Positions 1-7,821 of a stretch of DNA of 46,071 bases are shown in pieces; within the stretch, counting starts at the first letter, position 1, and each line of letters begins with the position of its first letter. The notes under the pieces were generated by a model. It was given only the letters and a program-made list of their open reading frames with translations, searched no databases and was not told the origin of the DNA. The position numbers and the translations under genes were made by a program. Source of the DNA: Bacteroidia bacterium (lineage in GTDB: Bacteria; Bacteroidota; Bacteroidia; Flavobacteriales; Flavobacteriaceae); the NCBI GenBank assembly GCA_030432635.1, contig JAUIMB010000018.1, positions 1-46,071 on the forward strand. Reading direction: 5' to 3'.

Positions 1-3000
1 GTCAGAAGTTACCTGACCAGTAAAATCCGTATCACAACCATCAATACCACAACTTTCAAGTGTAGCAATGTTGGCAGCATTCCAATCGTTTGCCAATTGT
101 TCGTTGTCATCACCAGAGCATTCGATAGTTTGGTTTGTTACAGAGCAATTATCCAAGCTAGGAGGCGTTGTGTCCTCTAATGTCAAAGTAGCGTTCAAAG
201 TGGTTGTGTTTCCACAGTCATCAGTAATAATGTAAACCACAGCAATCGTTCCACCTTGACCACAAGTCGAAACCAGGTTTGTATAGGCATAGTCAGAAGT
301 TACCTGACCAGTAAAATCCGTATCACAACCATCAGCACCACAGCTTTCAAGCGCAGCAATGTTTGCAGCGTTCCAATCGTTCGCCAATTGTTCGTTATCA
401 TCACCAGAACATTCGATAGATTGATCTGTTACAGCACAGTTGTCCAAATTAGGAGGTGTTGTGTCCTCTAATGTCAATGTAGCACTTAATGTTGTCGCAT
501 TTCCGCAGTCATCGGTAATTGTATAGATCACTGCTATCGTTCCACCTTGACCGCATGTTGATACGAGATTTGTGTAAGCATAGTTAGAGCTCACTGTAAT
601 TCCAAGGTCATCAGCACAATTTTCGAGTGCAGTAATGTTAGCTGAATTCCAATCATTTGCCAATTGCTCGTTGTCATCACCTGAACATTCAATTGACTGA
701 TCTGTTACGGAACAGTTTGATAAATCTGGAATGGTTCCATCATCAAAGGTTAAGGTTGCAATTAAAGTTGTGCTATTACCACAATCGTCAGTTATCGTAT
801 AAGTTACATTTAGGGTACCACACGGACCACAAGTTGTATTTAAATTATTAAAGTTATAGTCTGAAGTAACTTGACCAGTAAAATCGGTATCACAACTATC
901 GGTAGCACATGATTCTAGCGCAGCAATATTGGCTGCATTCCAATCATCTGCCAATGTTTCATTTTCAGTATCAGAACATTCAAGAACTGTGTTTTCTACT
1001 GTGCAAGCTGATAAGTCAGGAGCTGATGTATCCTCTAATGTCAAAGTAGCATTCAAAGTGGTTGTGTTTCCACAGTCATCTGTTATAGTATAAACCACAG
1101 TAATCGTTCCACCTTGACCACAAGTCGAAACCAGGTTTGTATAGGCATAGTCAGAAGTCACCTGACCATTGAAATCGGTATCACAACCATCAGCACCACA
1201 GCTTTCAAGCGCAGCAATGTTAGCAGCGTTCCAATCGTTCGCCAATTGCTCGTTGTCATCACCAGAGCATTCGATAGACTGATCAGTCACAGTGCAGTTG
1301 TCCAAGCTAGGAGGCGTTGTGTCCTCTAATGTCAATGTAGCACTCAATGTTGTCGCATTTCCGCAGTCATCGGTAATTGTATAGATCACTGCTATCGTTC
1401 CACCTTGACCACACGTTGATACGAGATTTGTGTAAGCGTAGTCAGAAGTCACCTGACCATTAAAATCGGTATCACATCCATCAGTACCACAACTTTCAAG
1501 CGAAGCAATGTTTGCAGCGTTCCAATCGTTCGCCAATTGTTCGTTGTCATCACCAGAACATTCGATAGACTGGTCTGTTACAGAACAGTTGTCCAAGCTA
1601 GGAGGTGTTGTGTCTTCTAAAGTCAATGTCGCATTTAATGTCGCATCATTGCCACAGTCATCAGTAATGGTGTAGGTCACTGCAATTGTTCCACCTTGAC
1701 CACAAGTCGAAACCAGGTTTGTATAGGCATAATCTGAAGTCACCTGACCAATGAAATTGGTATCACAACCATCAGCACCACAGCTTTCAAGCGCAGCAAT
1801 GTTAGCAGCGTTCCAATCGTTCGCCAATTGTTCGTTGTCATCACCAGAGCATTCAATAGACTGATCTGTTACAGAACAGTTGTCCAAGCTAGGAGGCGTT
1901 GTGTCCTCTAATGTCAAAGTAGCATTGAGCGTGACATCATTGCCACAGTCATCAGTAATGGTATAGGTCACTGCAATCGTTCCACCTTGACCACAAGTCG
2001 AAACCAGGTTTGTATAGGCATAGTCAGAAGTCACCTGACCATTGAAATCGGTATCACAACCATCAGCGCCACAACTTTCAAGCGCAGCAATGTTAGCAGC
2101 GTTCCAATCGTTCGCCAATTGTTCGTTGTCATCACCAGAACATTCGATAGACTGATTTGTCACTGTACAGTTGTCCAAGCTAGGAGGTGTAGTATCTTCA
2201 AGAGTTAAGGTAGCACTCAATGTAGTAGAGTTGCCACAATCGTCAGTAATGGTATACACTACTGGAATTGTTCCACCTTGACCACATGTAGTGGTAAGAT
2301 TAGAGAAGGCGTAATTAGAAGTCACCGTAATTCCTAAATCATCGGCACAATTTTCGAGTGCAGTAATGTTAGCTGCATTCCAATCATTTGCCAATTGCTC
2401 ATTGTCATCACCAGAACATTCAATAGCTTCGTCAGTAACGGTACAATTAGAAAGATCAGGAATTGTTCCATCATCAAAGGTTAAGGTTACTGTTAATGTT
2501 GTATCATTTCCACAGTCGTCAGTAATTGTATAAGTTACATTTAAGGTACCACAAGGACCACAAGTTGTATTGAGGTTATCAAAGTCGTAGTCTGAAGTAA
2601 CTTGACCAGTAAAATCAGTATCACAACTATCGGTAGCACATGATTCAAGAGCAGCTATGTTAGAAGCGTTCCAAGCATCTGCTAATGTTTCGTTTTCAGT
2701 ATCAGAACATTCAAGAACTGTATTTTCAACAGTACAACCTGAAAGGTCAGGAGCATTGGAATCTTCTAAAGTCAATGTGGCAGTAAGTGTCGCTTCATTG
2801 TTACAGGAATCTGTTATCGTGTACGTCACTGTAATCGTTCCACCTTGACCACAAGTCGAAACTAAGTTCGAATAAGAATAATCTGAGGTTACCACTGCAT
2901 TTGATCTTGCAAATTGAGAAGTGTCTGGAGCAACAAATCGTGAATTATCACAAGCATCTGTTTCACAGTTTTCTAGCGCAGCGATATTGGCAGCGTTCCA

Positions 3001-3949
3001 ATCATCGGCTAATTGCTGGTTATCATCACCAGAACATTCAATCGTTTGATCCGTAACAGAACAATTATCCAGGTTTGGAGGTGTTGTATCTTCTAAAGTT
3101 AATGTAGCAGTCAAAGACGCTTCATTTCCGCAATCATCAATAATGGTATAAACCACAACAATGGTTCCACCTTGACCACAAGTAGGGTCTAAGTTACTAA
3201 AGGCATAGCTAGAAGTTACTTGTCCTGAAAAATCAGTATCACATGAATCGCTTACACACGATTCTAATGCTGCAATATTGTTAGCATTCCAATCATCGGC
3301 TAATTGCTCATTATCATCACCAGAACATTCTAAAGTTTGATCTGTAACTGAGCAATTGTCAAGGTTTGGAGGTGTATTGTCTTCTAATGTCAGCGTAGCA
3401 TTTAATGTTGTTGAGTTGCCACAATCATCCGTAATAGTATATATCACAGGAATTGTTCCACCTTGACCACAAGTTGATGATAAGTTTGAATAAGCATAGT
3501 TAGAGCTTACTGCTATTCCAAGATCATCAGCACAATTTTCCAGTGCAGCAATGTTTGCAGCATTCCAATCATTTGCCAATTGCTCATTATCATTACCTGA
3601 ACATTCGATGGATTGATCAGTAACCGTACAATTTGATAAATCTGGAATGGTTTGATCATCAAAAGTCAAGGTAGCGCTTATAGTTGTGTCATTTCCACAG
3701 TCATCTGTTACAGTATAAGTCACATCAATAGTTCCGCAAGGACCACATATTGTGTTTAAGTTACTATAATCGAAGTCAGATGTTATCTGACCAGAAAAAT
3801 CTGTGTCACAATTATCAGTTGCACATGTTTCCAATGCAGCAATGTTAGCATTGTTCCAAGCTATCGCCAGTGTTTCGTTGTTGTCTGCCGTACACTCCAA
3901 TGTTGTGTCTTCAATAGTACATCCTGAAAGGTCAGGTGGTGTATTGTCT
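1..3949 (-). repeat. Tandem 291-bp coding repeats (97 aa), 13 full units plus one partial
   Basis: Measured at the conserved Glu/Asp codon of the LEDTTPP or TFDDGTIP boundary, unit borders fall at 3949, 3658, 3382, 3091, 2764, 2473, 2197, 1906, 1615, 1324, 1033, 742, 466 and 175. Intervals are 291 bp except 276 bp (3382-3658, 2197-2473, 466-742) and one of 327 bp (2764-3091). Each unit carries motifs such as ECSGDDNEQLANDWNAANI, TCGQGGTI and YTITDDCGN. The units form three subfamilies in a fixed order (see findings). All intervals are multiples of three, so the reading frame is kept. Confidence 0.93.
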
Positions 3950-6522
3950 ATTACTGTAATCGTTTGGGTTCCTGTTGCTGTAAGTCCGCAATCATCTGTC
4001 GCAATCCATGTTCTAGTAATTGTTTGTGTATTTCCACAAGCGGCAACATTGCTGTCGGTATATGTAATTTCGACGTTTCCACAAGTATCGGTTCCAGTAG
4101 CTGTTCCAGTATTTGTAGGATCAGTACTTTCAGTACATTCAATTTGCACATTATTAGGAACAGAAATAGAAGGTGCATTATTATCTACGATAGAAATTGT
4201 TTGAACACCTGAAGTTGAATTGTTACAGTCATCAGTAACAGTCCATGTTCTTGTAATGACCTGTGTATTGCCACAATTTGAAACTATAGCATCAGAATAA
4301 TCGATGCTAACACTTCCGCAAGTATCAGATCCAGTTGCCTGACCAGTAGCAGAAGGCGTAGTGTCATTATTTTGGCTACAGTCTAGAGTTACATCACCAG
4401 GAATGGTTAAACTTGGGACTGTGGTATCAACAACCGTAATGGTTTGTGATTCAGAAACTTCATTTCCGCAGTCATCCTTAGCTGTCCAAGTTCTAGTAAT
4501 GGTTTCAGTATTTCCGCAACCAGGTACAGTAGTATCTTCATAAGTAATGGTAACAGACCCACAAGTATCTGTAGCTGTAGCTTCACCTGTATCAGATGGA
4601 TCAGTACTTTCACCACATTCAATAGAGATATCATTTGGAATGTTAAGGTTAGGTGCATTCGTGTCTTGTATAAATATGTTTTGTACATATTCTTGAATAG
4701 TCACACCACATGCATCAGTAAACGTCCAAGTATTAGTATATGATCCATTATTCGGACAGTTAGGTTCTGACGAGAAAGCTCCTGAAGTTTTGACCAATGT
4801 AAAATTACAAATGTCTGTTTCAGGTTCCATATTTTGGGCAGCAGTAAGTGCGGCTGCATCGTCACACTCGACAAAAACATCTAAAGCTCCAGGCGCAGTT
4901 GCCCAATTTACAACAGGTTGTTCAACTTCAATTTCTAAAGGCAATAAGTCACCTTGATTACATTCTTTTAAGGCAGCAGAAGACAAAGTGGTTTGAACAT
5001 TTGGATTTTGATTACCTGTATAAGATGCAGTAAACTGAAAATCGAACTCAAGGTTACAATCGGTTTCCAAGAAATAGCATTCATCCTGTAGAACAAGATC
5101 GAATTCTACGTTGGACAAACTTTCACCCACATCAAGCATCCCATCCGCAAATGTAAAAATGACTTCATTGGTATTGGTGTCGAACGTGTATGTTACTCCA
5201 GAAGGTAAGGTAGTTGCTGTAAATCCGACGACCTGAGGCGGTAAAACACTTGAAATAGTCAAATTTAATGCATCATCGTTACCCGTATTTTGAATGTCAA
5301 AACTAAAACCGAGTGTGCTCCCAGCAGTTGTAGGTGTGGCACCAGATTCTAAAACAATGTCAATAGGACCAAGATTAGGTGCCCAAACATCAACACTAAG
5401 ACCAACTAAATATAAACCATAAGTTTCTTGATTTGAGGTCAGCCTTAAGGTAGCTGAAGTTTGATTGTTGGTGATTAATGCGTTTCCTGTATTATTTAGG
5501 TTAAATACAGCAGCATCAAACCCTAACGTATTTTGACTGGCAGGATTTCGATCTAGGAAATCTGAATTGCCAATGGTAATTCTTGAATTAAAGAAATTAT
5601 TGCTAGATCTTTGTGGTGCTGTAATTGCCACAAAGTTGCCAGCGGTATTTTGAATTTGTAATTGGTCTCCACTTAAATCCCTATCACCTTCAAGAGAACC
5701 GATTAAAACATTTGCATTTACGTTACCTGTTGGAACCGTTTGGAAACCACTAAAGGTAATATCGAAATTGTTAACAGAGCTCGTCACATTGGCATAGCCA
5801 TCAAATAAACTGACGTTTTTGGTTGGTAATTTCGGACTTTCGTACACAAATACTATTTGCCAGCCGCCTGAAGTTCCAATGTTTCCTCCACCATGGCCAG
5901 TTACAGAGCCAGTTTTTGCTTCAACATTGGCAACTTGGTATGTCCCATAAGGACTTGTTAGATCTTCAACTAAAGTAGTAATATCCTTAAAACAGATGTA
6001 AGGATCATTATCGATATGAAAATCTCGACCACGATAAATAACGTCATCGGCAGTAAGGGTTGTATATTGTGTTTGACCTGGAAGCATCAACTTAATATCA
6101 TTGTAGTTCCAGTTGGGTTGATTTTCAGAGTTTGGGTCAGTCCCAGGTTCTCTATCGGCTGCTGCCCAATATAAATAAGCTTTGTATGTAGTAACACAAG
6201 CCAATGCTGGACGCGGATTAGAATAGTTGGCACTACTAGAGTTAAAAGTGTCATCTATATTATCGTTGTTGGCATCAAACATACCATCAATATCAACATA
6301 GACATTATCAGAAAAGTTATGGTTTCCTGATGTACCGTTATAACTTTGAGTAGCCGTTCTAGATAACATATTATTGGCAATCATGGTATAATCACCTTTT
6401 AGTGTCTCATTAAATCTAGGTGTAAATGAGTCTAGAACCTGTGCATAACTAAAACAACCTATCAAGGTCAAAATGACCAAGAAGGTTTTTTGAAATGCTT
6501 TATGATTAATAGCAGTTTTCAT
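1..6522 (-). CDS. Giant secreted HYR-like repeat adhesin (C-terminus beyond window)
   Basis: The reading frame is open from an ATG at 6522 to the left edge, giving 2174 codons with no stop, so the gene is incomplete here. Residues 1-27 form a signal peptide ending SYAQ. Residues about 30-375 are a beta-rich N-terminal domain (AYLYWAAADRE, GWQIVFVYE) like those of other flavobacterial cell-surface proteins. About 382-494 resembles a DUF11-type domain. About 495-620 is a diverged HYR-like unit, 620-858 holds three HYR-like units of 79-81 aa, and from 858 onward there are at least 13 complete Cys- and Asp-rich units of 92-109 aa. Large proteins of this kind in Flavobacteriaceae are usually T9SS cargo acting as adhesins or gliding-related surface filaments. 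The sorting domain would lie outside the window, so T9SS export is inferred. A small secreted protein gene lies 36 bp upstream, and the two are probably co-transcribed. Confidence 0.9.
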   Translation of the reverse strand, partial: MKTAINHKAFQKTFLVILTLIGCFSYAQVLDSFTPRFNETLKGDYTMIANNMLSRTATQSYNGTSGNHNFSDNVYVDIDGMFDANNDNIDDTFNSSSANYSNPRPALACVTTYKAYLYWAAADREPGTDPNSENQPNWNYNDIKLMLPGQTQYTTLTADDVIYRGRDFHIDNDPYICFKDITTLVEDLTSPYGTYQVANVEAKTGSVTGHGGGNIGTSGGWQIVFVYESPKLPTKNVSLFDGYANVTSSVNNFDITFSGFQTVPTGNVNANVLIGSLEGDRDLSGDQLQIQNTAGNFVAITAPQRSSNNFFNSRITIGNSDFLDRNPASQNTLGFDAAVFNLNNTGNALITNNQTSATLRLTSNQETYGLYLVGLSVDVWAPNLGPIDIVLESGATPTTAGSTLGFSFDIQNTGNDDALNLTISSVLPPQVVGFTATTLPSGVTYTFDTNTNEVIFTFADGMLDVGESLSNVEFDLVLQDECYFLETDCNLEFDFQFTASYTGNQNPNVQTTLSSAALKECNQGDLLPLEIEVEQPVVNWATAPGALDVFVECDDAAALTAAQNMEPETDICNFTLVKTSGAFSSEPNCPNNGSYTNTWTFTDACGVTIQEYVQNIFIQDTNAPNLNIPNDISIECGESTDPSDTGEATATDTCGSVTITYEDTTVPGCGNTETITRTWTAKDDCGNEVSESQTITVVDTTVPSLTIPGDVTLDCSQNNDTTPSATGQATGSDTCGSVSIDYSDAIVSNCGNTQVITRTWTVTDDCNNSTSGVQTISIVDNNAPSISVPNNVQIECTESTDPTNTGTATGTDTCGNVEITYTDSNVAACGNTQTITRTWIATDDCGLTATGTQTITVIDNTPPDLSGCTIEDTTLECTADNNETLAIAWNNANIAALETCATDNCDTDFSGQITSDFDYSNLNTICGPCGTIDVTYTVTDDCGNDTTISATLTFDDQTIPDLSNCTVTDQSIECSGNDNEQLANDWNAANIAALENCADDLGIAVSSNYAYSNLSSTCGQGGTIPVIYTITDDCGNSTTLNATLTLEDNTPPNLDNCSVTDQTLECSGDDNEQLADDWNANNIAALESCVSDSCDTDFSGQVTSSYAFSNLDPTCGQGGTIVVVYTIIDDCGNEASLTATLTLEDTTPPNLDNCSVTDQTIECSGDDNQQLADDWNAANIAALENCETDACDNSRFVAPDTSQFARSNAVVTSDYSYSNLVSTCGQGGTITVTYTITDSCNNEATLTATLTLEDSNAPDLSGCTVENTVLECSDTENETLADAWNASNIAALESCATDSCDTDFTGQVTSDYDFDNLNTTCGPCGTLNVTYTITDDCGNDTTLTVTLTFDDGTIPDLSNCTVTDEAIECSGDDNEQLANDWNAANITALENCADDLGITVTSNYAFSNLTTTCGQGGTIPVVYTITDDCGNSTTLSATLTLEDTTPPSLDNCTVTNQSIECSGDDNEQLANDWNAANIAALESCGADGCDTDFNGQVTSDYAYTNLVSTCGQGGTIAVTYTITDDCGNDVTLNATLTLEDTTPPSLDNCSVTDQSIECSGDDNEQLANDWNAANIAALESCGADGCDTNFIGQVTSDYAYTNLVSTCGQGGTIAVTYTITDDCGNDATLNATLTLEDTTPPSLDNCSVTDQSIECSGDDNEQLANDWNAANIASLESCGTDGCDTDFNGQVTSDYAYTNLVSTCGQGGTIAVIYTITDDCGNATTLSATLTLEDTTPPSLDNCTVTDQSIECSGDDNEQLANDWNAANIAALESCGADGCDTDFNGQVTSDYAYTNLVSTCGQGGTITVVYTITDDCGNTTTLNATLTLEDTSAPDLSACTVENTVLECSDTENETLADDWNAANIAALESCATDSCDTDFTGQVTSDYNFNNLNTTCGPCGTLNVTYTITDDCGNSTTLIATLTFDDGTIPDLSNCSVTDQSIECSGDDNEQLANDWNSANITALENCADDLGITVSSNYAYTNLVSTCGQGGTIAVIYTITDDCGNATTLSATLTLEDTTPPNLDNCAVTDQSIECSGDDNEQLANDWNAANIAALESCGADGCDTDFTGQVTSDYAYTNLVSTCGQGGTIAVVYIITDDCGNTTTLNATLTLEDTTPPSLDNCSVTNQTIECSGDDNEQLANDWNAANIATLESCGIDGCDTDFTGQVTSD
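3946..4663 (-). repeat. Three HYR-like coding repeats of 237-243 bp
   Basis: Borders at the Asp codon of the VIDN, IVDN, VVDT and IQDT junctions lie at 3946, 4183, 4426 and 4663, giving units of 79, 81 and 79 aa. Each reads roughly IPNDISIECGESTDP, then TDTCG, then ITRTWTATDDCG, and ends QTITVVD. This is a different and shorter family from the 97-aa units that follow in the protein, although the DDCGN core is shared. Confidence 0.85.
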
Positions 6523-6558
6523 AGGTAACAGTTTGTTTGGAACTTGTCTTTGGATGGA

Positions 6559-7008
6559 CTAGTTGAAATTTTTAGGATCTGGGATTAGGGATTTTATCGT
6601 GAGCGCATTACTAATAATAACATTGTTATCAGAAACAGCCTTTATTTCGGTACAATTCCATTTGCCTAAAGGTGTATCTGACTTACGCGAAATTTTTACA
6701 TAAAATTCAATAGTGCTTTTGGCTCCAATGGTTTCAGAAGTAAAGGCATTTGTTTTTTGACTGTTCAAAACCTGATTGTTGAGTAGCACTTGTTTTGACT
6801 GCTGCATGCCTTCACATGAGATATTATCGGTTACAATATTGAATTTTTGTGATTTACCAGATATATTGGTAATCTCTATGAGGTATAGATGTTCAGTAGT
6901 AGTTAATGGTAAATCTGAAGACTTCTTCACCTTTAACTCTAATGATTGTTGTCCATAAGAGCACGCCATAGACAGGCATACTAATAAGATTATAGTAATT
7001 CTTTTCAT
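6559..7008 (-). CDS. Small secreted hypothetical protein upstream of the giant adhesin
   Basis: This 149-aa protein opens with a signal peptide (MKRITIILLVCLSMACSYGQQ). Cleavage by signal peptidase I after SYG is likely; the Cys at position 16 could be read as a weak lipobox, but the preceding residues fit poorly. The mature part looks like a single beta-sandwich, with segments such as LYLIEITNISGKSQKFNI and STIEFYVKISRKSDTPLGKWN that resemble DUF11- or CARDB-type extracellular modules, and it has only two further cysteines. The stop codon lies 36 bp before the start of the giant adhesin on the same strand, so the two genes probably form one transcript. The product may be an accessory or partner of the adhesin, but nothing in the sequence proves it. 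I do not recognise a named family. Confidence 0.8.
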   Translation of the reverse strand: MKRITIILLVCLSMACSYGQQSLELKVKKSSDLPLTTTEHLYLIEITNISGKSQKFNIVTDNISCEGMQQSKQVLLNNQVLNSQKTNAFTSETIGAKSTIEFYVKISRKSDTPLGKWNCTEIKAVSDNNVIISNALTIKSLIPDPKNFN

Positions 7009-7134
7009 AATATAATAGTACTATATAGCTTCGCTTTGCGATGTCAATTAAAAAAACTAAATAAAACTGATAGGTGCTTTGTAGGCTAATATCAGAATTC
7101 CAATTTTTGAGGGAAGAACATTGGCAACCAATGC

Positions 7135-7163
7135 TTGGTAAATGGATATATTAATTACTTTTG
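7135..7163 (+). promoter_or_regulatory. Predicted promoter of the polyphosphate operon
   Basis: TTG at 7135-7137, an 18-bp spacer, then TACTTTTG at 7156-7163, a full match to the Bacteroidota -7 element TAnnTTTG. It would start RNA near 7169, leaving a leader of about 165 nt before sixA. The match is good, but AT-rich DNA gives chance hits. Confidence 0.45.
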
Positions 7164-7200
7164 ACTTGGGCTTAATATATTTTTTGATTTGGGCTTATTA
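7159..7200 (+). repeat. 23-bp-spaced direct repeat in the promoter region
   Basis: TTTTGACTTGGGCTTAATA at 7159-7177 and TTTTGATTTGGGCTTATTA at 7182-7200 agree at 17 of 19 positions and are spaced by 23 bp, about two helical turns. The first copy overlaps the predicted -7 element and start point of the sixA promoter. This arrangement would suit binding of a dimeric or paired regulator, but that is inference. Confidence 0.6.
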
Positions 7201-7335
7201 AACAATATTTTAATTGAACAAATGAAATCATTACCTTTTCTAATGACAAATTTAAATGTTAAAGGGTGCAAAATACTCGTTAAAACGGAATTATGCAACA
7301 TTTTGACGATAAAATTTGCATTTAATCGATAAAAA

Positions 7336-7821
7336 ATGAAAACAATAGTACTTACAAGACATGCAAAATCATCATGGGAACACGATGTTATTGATCGTGA
7401 ACGACCTTTAAAAAAGCGAGGTTTTAATGACGCAGAATTGGTGTCTCAATCTTTTAAAGAACGACTGATTATTCCGGATGCTGTGTTTTCAAGTCCTGCA
7501 AATCGTGCATTGACCTCCTGTAAGATTTTTATGAAAAACCTGAAAATTGAAGCAAAATGCCTTTCAATAATTGAAGATCTATATGATTTTGGAGGTCAAA
7601 ATGTCATGGAATTCATTAAGTCGATGAATGAAGATTATAAAACTGTTATGATTTTTGGTCATAATCATGCTTTCACGTCAATTTGCAATATATTTGGAGA
7701 CATCTATATCGATAATTTGCCAACAAGTGGTTTGGCGGTTATTGATTTTGAGGTAGATTCATGGTCTCAAGTAGGTCGTGGATCAACTCGTTTTACGATT
7801 TTTCCCAGAGATTTAAAATAA
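7336..7821 (+). CDS. sixA: SixA-type phosphohistidine phosphatase (histidine phosphatase superfamily)
   Basis: This 161-aa protein has the phosphohistidine phosphatase signature: the RHA motif in LTRHAKSSW (catalytic His9), an FSSPANRALTSC segment supplying a phosphate-binding arginine, and a second His in FGHNHAFT (His109). It is the short, cap-less length typical of SixA, which removes phosphate from phosphohistidine residues such as those of phosphorelay or PTS proteins. The stop codon overlaps the ATG of ppk1 (TAATG at 7819-7823), so translation of the two is probably coupled. Because PPK1 works through a phosphohistidine intermediate, the neighbour suggests a link to polyphosphate metabolism, but substrate specificity cannot be read from sequence. 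Confidence 0.88.
   Translation: MKTIVLTRHAKSSWEHDVIDRERPLKKRGFNDAELVSQSFKERLIIPDAVFSSPANRALTSCKIFMKNLKIEAKCLSIIEDLYDFGGQNVMEFIKSMNEDYKTVMIFGHNHAFTSICNIFGDIYIDNLPTSGLAVIDFEVDSWSQVGRGSTRFTIFPRDLK

Larger units (their letters stand above)
7009..7335. other. 327-bp divergent intergenic region
   Basis: No credible protein or RNA gene is seen here. It separates the minus-strand adhesin operon from the plus-strand polyphosphate operon. It contains a predicted plus-strand promoter (7135-7163) and a 23-bp tandem direct repeat (7159-7200). I could not find a convincing minus-strand promoter for the adhesin operon. Confidence 0.7.

Noticed and set aside
1-3949. Regular repeats that might suggest a CRISPR array
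   Set aside because: The units are 276-327 bp, all multiples of three, coding and without unique spacers, so they are protein repeats.
256-4688. Many short open frames, mostly on the plus strand, within the adhesin region (for example 1114-1329, 1987-2208, 3803-4204, 4407-4688)
   Set aside because: They repeat with the 291-bp period and are other-frame shadows of the minus-strand repeat gene, which is continuously open from 6522 to 1.
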